Below, one piece after another: positions 36,057-38,756 of a stretch of 38,756 bases of DNA (position 1 is the first letter of the stretch; every line of letters starts with the position of its first letter). Position numbers and translations under genes: made by a program. The notes under the pieces are model-generated. The model was given only the letters and a program-made list of their open reading frames with translations. It had not been told where the DNA came from and searched no databases. The DNA comes from a virus: positions 1-38,756 of IMG/VR virus record IMGVR_UViG_3300036857_000360; one strand, given 5' to 3'.

Positions 36057-36343
36057 ACCGGGTGGCGGTCGCGAGCGGGATCCCGCCCGACACGCTCGGG
36101 CGTCTCACGCTGCGCGACTTCTACGCCCTGGACGGGGCCGTCGCCGAACGCTGGACAACCGTCGAGGAGCTGCTCGCCCAGCAGGTGGAGATGCTGCACT
36201 GGCTGTGCTGCATCCAGATCGCCCGCGGCGGCCGCAAACCACCCAAGCCCTACCGGATCAACCGGCCCGGTGAGAAGACGGAGAAGCCCGCCCTGGTCGG
36301 CCCGGCGGCGTTTGCTGCCCTGACCCAGCCCAAGGTGGCCTAA
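36017..36343 (+). CDS. Tail assembly chaperone, -1 frame extension (gpGT-like)
   Basis: The -1 frame continues the chaperone to the TAA at 36341-36343, which overlaps the tape measure ATG. Its product after the slip (W-R-N-E-L-N-R-V-A-V-A-S-G-I-P-P-D-T-L-G-R-L-T-L-R-D-F-Y) resembles the C-terminal half of tail chaperone fusions. A GTG at 36062 in this frame would allow separate expression of a 93-residue protein, but no good ribosome binding site precedes it. The fused form is expected in low amounts relative to gpG. Confidence 0.6.
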   Translation, partial: ESDPVHRLWRNELNRVAVASGIPPDTLGRLTLRDFYALDGAVAERWTTVEELLAQQVEMLHWLCCIQIARGGRKPPKPYRINRPGEKTEKPALVGPAAFAALTQPKVA

Positions 36344-38756
36344 TGGCCGGCGGAAGTATCGGCACGGCGTTCGTCGACGTCGTCCTCGACCCGTCGAAGG
36401 CGAAGACCGAGCTCTCCGGCCTGAGCTCGATGATGACCTCGTCGCTGGGCGGGGCCGGGCAGGCGATCGAGGGGATCGCGACCAAGCTGGGGCCGGCCGG
36501 CCTGATCGCCGGGGCGGTTGCCGGCACCGCCGTCGTCGTCGGCAAGCAGCTCTACAACATCGGCGCCGAGTTCGACGCCATGTCGGACACGATCCAGACG
36601 AAGACCGGCGCCACGGGGAAGCAGCTCGACTCGTTCGTCGAGTCAGCGAAGAACGTCGGCAAGGAAGTACCCGACAGCTTCGAGACCGTCGGGGAGGCAG
36701 TCGGCGGCCTGGCCAAACGCACCGGCCTGACCGGCAAGCCCCTCGAGCAAATGTCGAAGCAGATGCTCGACCTGTCCCGGATCACCGGCACCGACCTGTC
36801 GAAGAACATCGAGTCGGCAACCCGGGTGATCGGCGACGCCGGCCTGAAAGGCACCGAGGCCGCCAAGGGCCTGGACGAGATCTTCCGGGCCTCCCAGGCC
36901 ACCGGCACCGAGTTCTCACGTCTCGCTGATCTAACGACGAAGTTCGGCGGGCCGATGCGCCAGCTCGGGTTCTCGTTCGAGGAAGAGGTCGCCCTGCTCG
37001 GGAAGTTCGAGGCGCAGGGCGTGAACACCGAGCTGGTGATGGGCTCGATGCGGATCGCGCTGGGGAAACTGTCGAAGGCCTCCGGCGACACGGGCAAGGC
37101 GCAGGACAAGGTCTCCAAGGCGCAGGCCGCCTACCAGAAGGCGATCAAGGACTCCGGCAAGGGCTCACAGGAGGCCGCGGTCGCGTTCGGGAAGCTGAAG
37201 TCGGCCCAGGAGGACCTGGCGTTCGGGAAGGCGGCCAAGGACGCCCCCGAGGCGCTGCGCCTGTACATGCAGCGGATCAAGGACGCGAAGACCGCGTCGG
37301 AGGCGACGGCGATCGCGATCAAGCTCTTCGGCGCCCGGGCCGGGCCGGACATGGCCGCCGCCATCCGCGAGGGCCGCTTCGAGGTCGACAACCTGGTCAA
37401 GACGATCAAGGACGGCAAGCAGACGATCACCGGCACCGCCGACGCGACCGCCGACGCGGCCGAGAAGTGGGCGACCTTCGGCAACCGGGTCAAGGTCGCC
37501 CTCGAACCCCTCGGCACGGCGGTCTTCCAGGGGATGGGGCAGCTGGCCGACATGCTCAACAACGACCTCGGCCCGGCCCTCGACCAGATCGGGCCGACGC
37601 TGAGCAGCCTGAAACCCGTCGTGGACGCGCTCGGCCCGGCACTGCTGCTGCCGTTCAAGCAGTTCGCCGCCGGCTTCAAGGTCGAGATGGCGACCGTGCA
37701 GGGGGTCATCAGCGTCGTCGGCGACCTCTTGCGCGGCGACTTCTCCAAGGCCTGGCAGGACGCCTCCGCAACCATGGGCAAGGTCGCCTCCGCGGTCGGC
37801 GGGTACATGAAAGACCTGCTGAACGCTGTCACCGGCGGGAACGCGCAGGCCGTGATCGACGGGGCGAAGAAGATCGGCAGCGGCATCTACGACGGGATCG
37901 TGAACGCGGTCAAGGGCGTCGGCAGCGCGATCACGGGAGCGATGCGCTCCGTGACGGGGGCGATCACCGGGGCGGCGACGACGGTCGCGGCGGGGGCGAA
38001 GAACATCGGCACGGCGATCGTGAACGGGATCGTGACCGGGATCCGCACGGCGACCCGGGCCGTCACGACCGGGGTCAGCGCGCTGCGGGGGATCGTCGAG
38101 CAGGCCGCCTCCGCGGCCGGCCAGTGGCTCCTGAACGCCGGCAAGGCGGTCGTCACCGGACTGGCCGCCGGGATCAAGGCGAACTACAACGCCGCCCGCG
38201 GCGTCGTCTCCGCGATCAAGGGCGTGATCACCGGCGCCGCCGGCTGGGCGACCAGTGTGCTCAGCGCCGCCGGGGCCGCGGTCGTGAACGGGTTCGTCGC
38301 CGGGATCAAGGGCGCCTACGGGGCCGTGACGTCCGCCGTCTCCGCGATCAAGGGCGTGATCACCGGCGCCGCCGGCTGGGCCGCGAGCGTGCTCACCTCG
38401 GCCGGGTCGGCGGTCATCAACGGGTTCGTCGCCGGTATGCGGTCCGCGTTCGGCGCGGTCAGCGGCGCCGTCGGCTCCCTGGCCGGGATCGTGCAGGGAG
38501 CGGTCGGGAACGCCGCCTCCTGGCTCTACTCCGCGGGGCGGAACGCGGTGCAGGGATTCATCAACGGCGTCAAGAGCCTGGCCGGCAGCGCCGCCTCCGC
38601 CGTGGCCGGGATCGGCAAGGGCGCCGTCAGCGGCGTCAAGAGCTTCCTCGGGATCCACTCCCCGTCGAAGGTCATGTTCGAGATCGGGCAGGACACGGTG
38701 CAGGGGTTCGTCGACGGGATCGAGAAGTCGACGGACAAGGTCACGACCGCCATGGA
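36343..38756 (+). CDS. Tape measure protein, N-terminal part
   Basis: Runs from ATG 36343 (TAATG with the previous stop) off the right edge and continues at the left end after the 39-base overlap. The N-terminal region has G-T-A-F-V-D-V-V-L-D-P-S-K and membrane-like segments (L-I-A-G-A-V-A-G-T-A-V-V-V-G), then the PhageMin-tail-type core with T-G-A-T-G-K-Q-L-D-S-F-V. From ~500 the sequence is Gly/Ala/Val-rich with repeated N-G-F-V-A-G-I/M units, and ends F-L-G-I-H-S-P-S-K-V-M-F-E-I-G, a frequent tape-measure motif. It sets tail length and is ejected with the DNA. Confidence 0.9.
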   Translation, partial: MAGGSIGTAFVDVVLDPSKAKTELSGLSSMMTSSLGGAGQAIEGIATKLGPAGLIAGAVAGTAVVVGKQLYNIGAEFDAMSDTIQTKTGATGKQLDSFVESAKNVGKEVPDSFETVGEAVGGLAKRTGLTGKPLEQMSKQMLDLSRITGTDLSKNIESATRVIGDAGLKGTEAAKGLDEIFRASQATGTEFSRLADLTTKFGGPMRQLGFSFEEEVALLGKFEAQGVNTELVMGSMRIALGKLSKASGDTGKAQDKVSKAQAAYQKAIKDSGKGSQEAAVAFGKLKSAQEDLAFGKAAKDAPEALRLYMQRIKDAKTASEATAIAIKLFGARAGPDMAAAIREGRFEVDNLVKTIKDGKQTITGTADATADAAEKWATFGNRVKVALEPLGTAVFQGMGQLADMLNNDLGPALDQIGPTLSSLKPVVDALGPALLLPFKQFAAGFKVEMATVQGVISVVGDLLRGDFSKAWQDASATMGKVASAVGGYMKDLLNAVTGGNAQAVIDGAKKIGSGIYDGIVNAVKGVGSAITGAMRSVTGAITGAATTVAAGAKNIGTAIVNGIVTGIRTATRAVTTGVSALRGIVEQAASAAGQWLLNAGKAVVTGLAAGIKANYNAARGVVSAIKGVITGAAGWATSVLSAAGAAVVNGFVAGIKGAYGAVTSAVSAIKGVITGAAGWAASVLTSAGSAVINGFVAGMRSAFGAVSGAVGSLAGIVQGAVGNAASWLYSAGRNAVQGFINGVKSLAGSAASAVAGIGKGAVSGVKSFLGIHSPSKVMFEIGQDTVQGFVDGIEKSTDKVTTAM
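38205..38381 (+). repeat. Exact 45-base direct repeat in tape measure
   Basis: Bases 38205-38249 and 38337-38381 are identical and lie 132 bases (44 codons) apart. They encode the segment A-I-K-G-V-I-T-G-A-A-G-W in each of two tandem protein units. The perfect match in a GC-rich gene suggests a recent duplication or ongoing recombination. Confidence 0.8.
38718..38756. repeat. Right copy of terminal overlap
   Basis: Matches positions 1-39 with one difference (C at 38732 versus G at 15). See the left copy. Removing one copy joins the two tape-measure halves in frame. Confidence 0.85.

Noticed and set aside
37165-38658. 497-codon leftward open frame across the tape measure
   Set aside because: It is antisense to a clear tape-measure gene, and its product is a low-complexity Gly/Asp/Arg/Val sequence typical of antisense frames in GC-rich DNA.
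1-38756. rRNA genes, transposases or insertion sequences
   Set aside because: None recognised on either strand. The only RNA gene supported is the tRNA at 14303-14377.

Overview
The window is the near-complete genome of a temperate, siphovirus-type tailed phage of a very GC-rich host, almost certainly an actinobacterium. The evidence for the host is frequent GTG and TTG starts, an Rpf-like transglycosylase, a DUF5047-type tail protein, and an HNH nuclease next to the terminase. The first 39 bases match the last 39 bases with one mismatch. The tape-measure reading frame that runs off the right end continues in phase at the left end. I therefore read the window as a circularly permuted or circularised genome of about 38.7 kb that was opened inside the tape-measure gene.

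Layout, starting at packaging. 26.3-29.1 kb holds a G-tract-rich non-coding stretch, an HNH endonuclease, and the small and large terminase subunits. 29.1-33.3 kb holds the head module: a small basic protein, portal, MuF-like protein, scaffold with a nested membrane ORF, and HK97-fold capsid. 33.3-36.3 kb holds connectors, tail terminator, major tail protein, and the tail assembly chaperone with a probable -1 frameshift. 36.3 kb round to 1.9 kb is the tape measure. 1.9-7.9 kb holds the tail tip: a LamG/FN3 protein, a DUF5047-like protein, and a collagen-like beta-helix fibre. 7.9-11.2 kb is the lysis region, with an NlpC/P60 endolysin, a second TIM-barrel protein and membrane proteins; a single leftward gene is inserted here. 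It is followed by a secreted dirigent-like protein.

11.8-16.9 kb is the lysogeny region. Two XRE-type regulators diverge from an operator region with repeated CACGGGACAT boxes. Beyond them lie a membrane-anchored HTH protein, small zinc-finger proteins, a tRNA with an Arg-like body and a Ser-codon anticodon, a leftward DNA-binding protein, an excisionase-like protein, a tyrosine integrase and an attP-like region. 17-26.3 kb is the early region. It holds zinc ribbons, a RecT-like annealing protein, the Rpf-like transglycosylase, a leftward HicA-like toxin operon with a consensus promoter, a replication initiator, an HNH-helicase fusion and several small accessory or exported proteins.

Most rightward genes overlap by 1-8 bases (ATGA, GTGA, TAATG), which indicates long translationally coupled operons. 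The leftward genes (10333-10698, 12336-12761, tRNA 14303-14377, 14442-14897, 20390-21088) are the exceptions. They coincide with regulatory, lysogenic or cargo functions. All functional calls come from reading motifs by eye; no database search was run.
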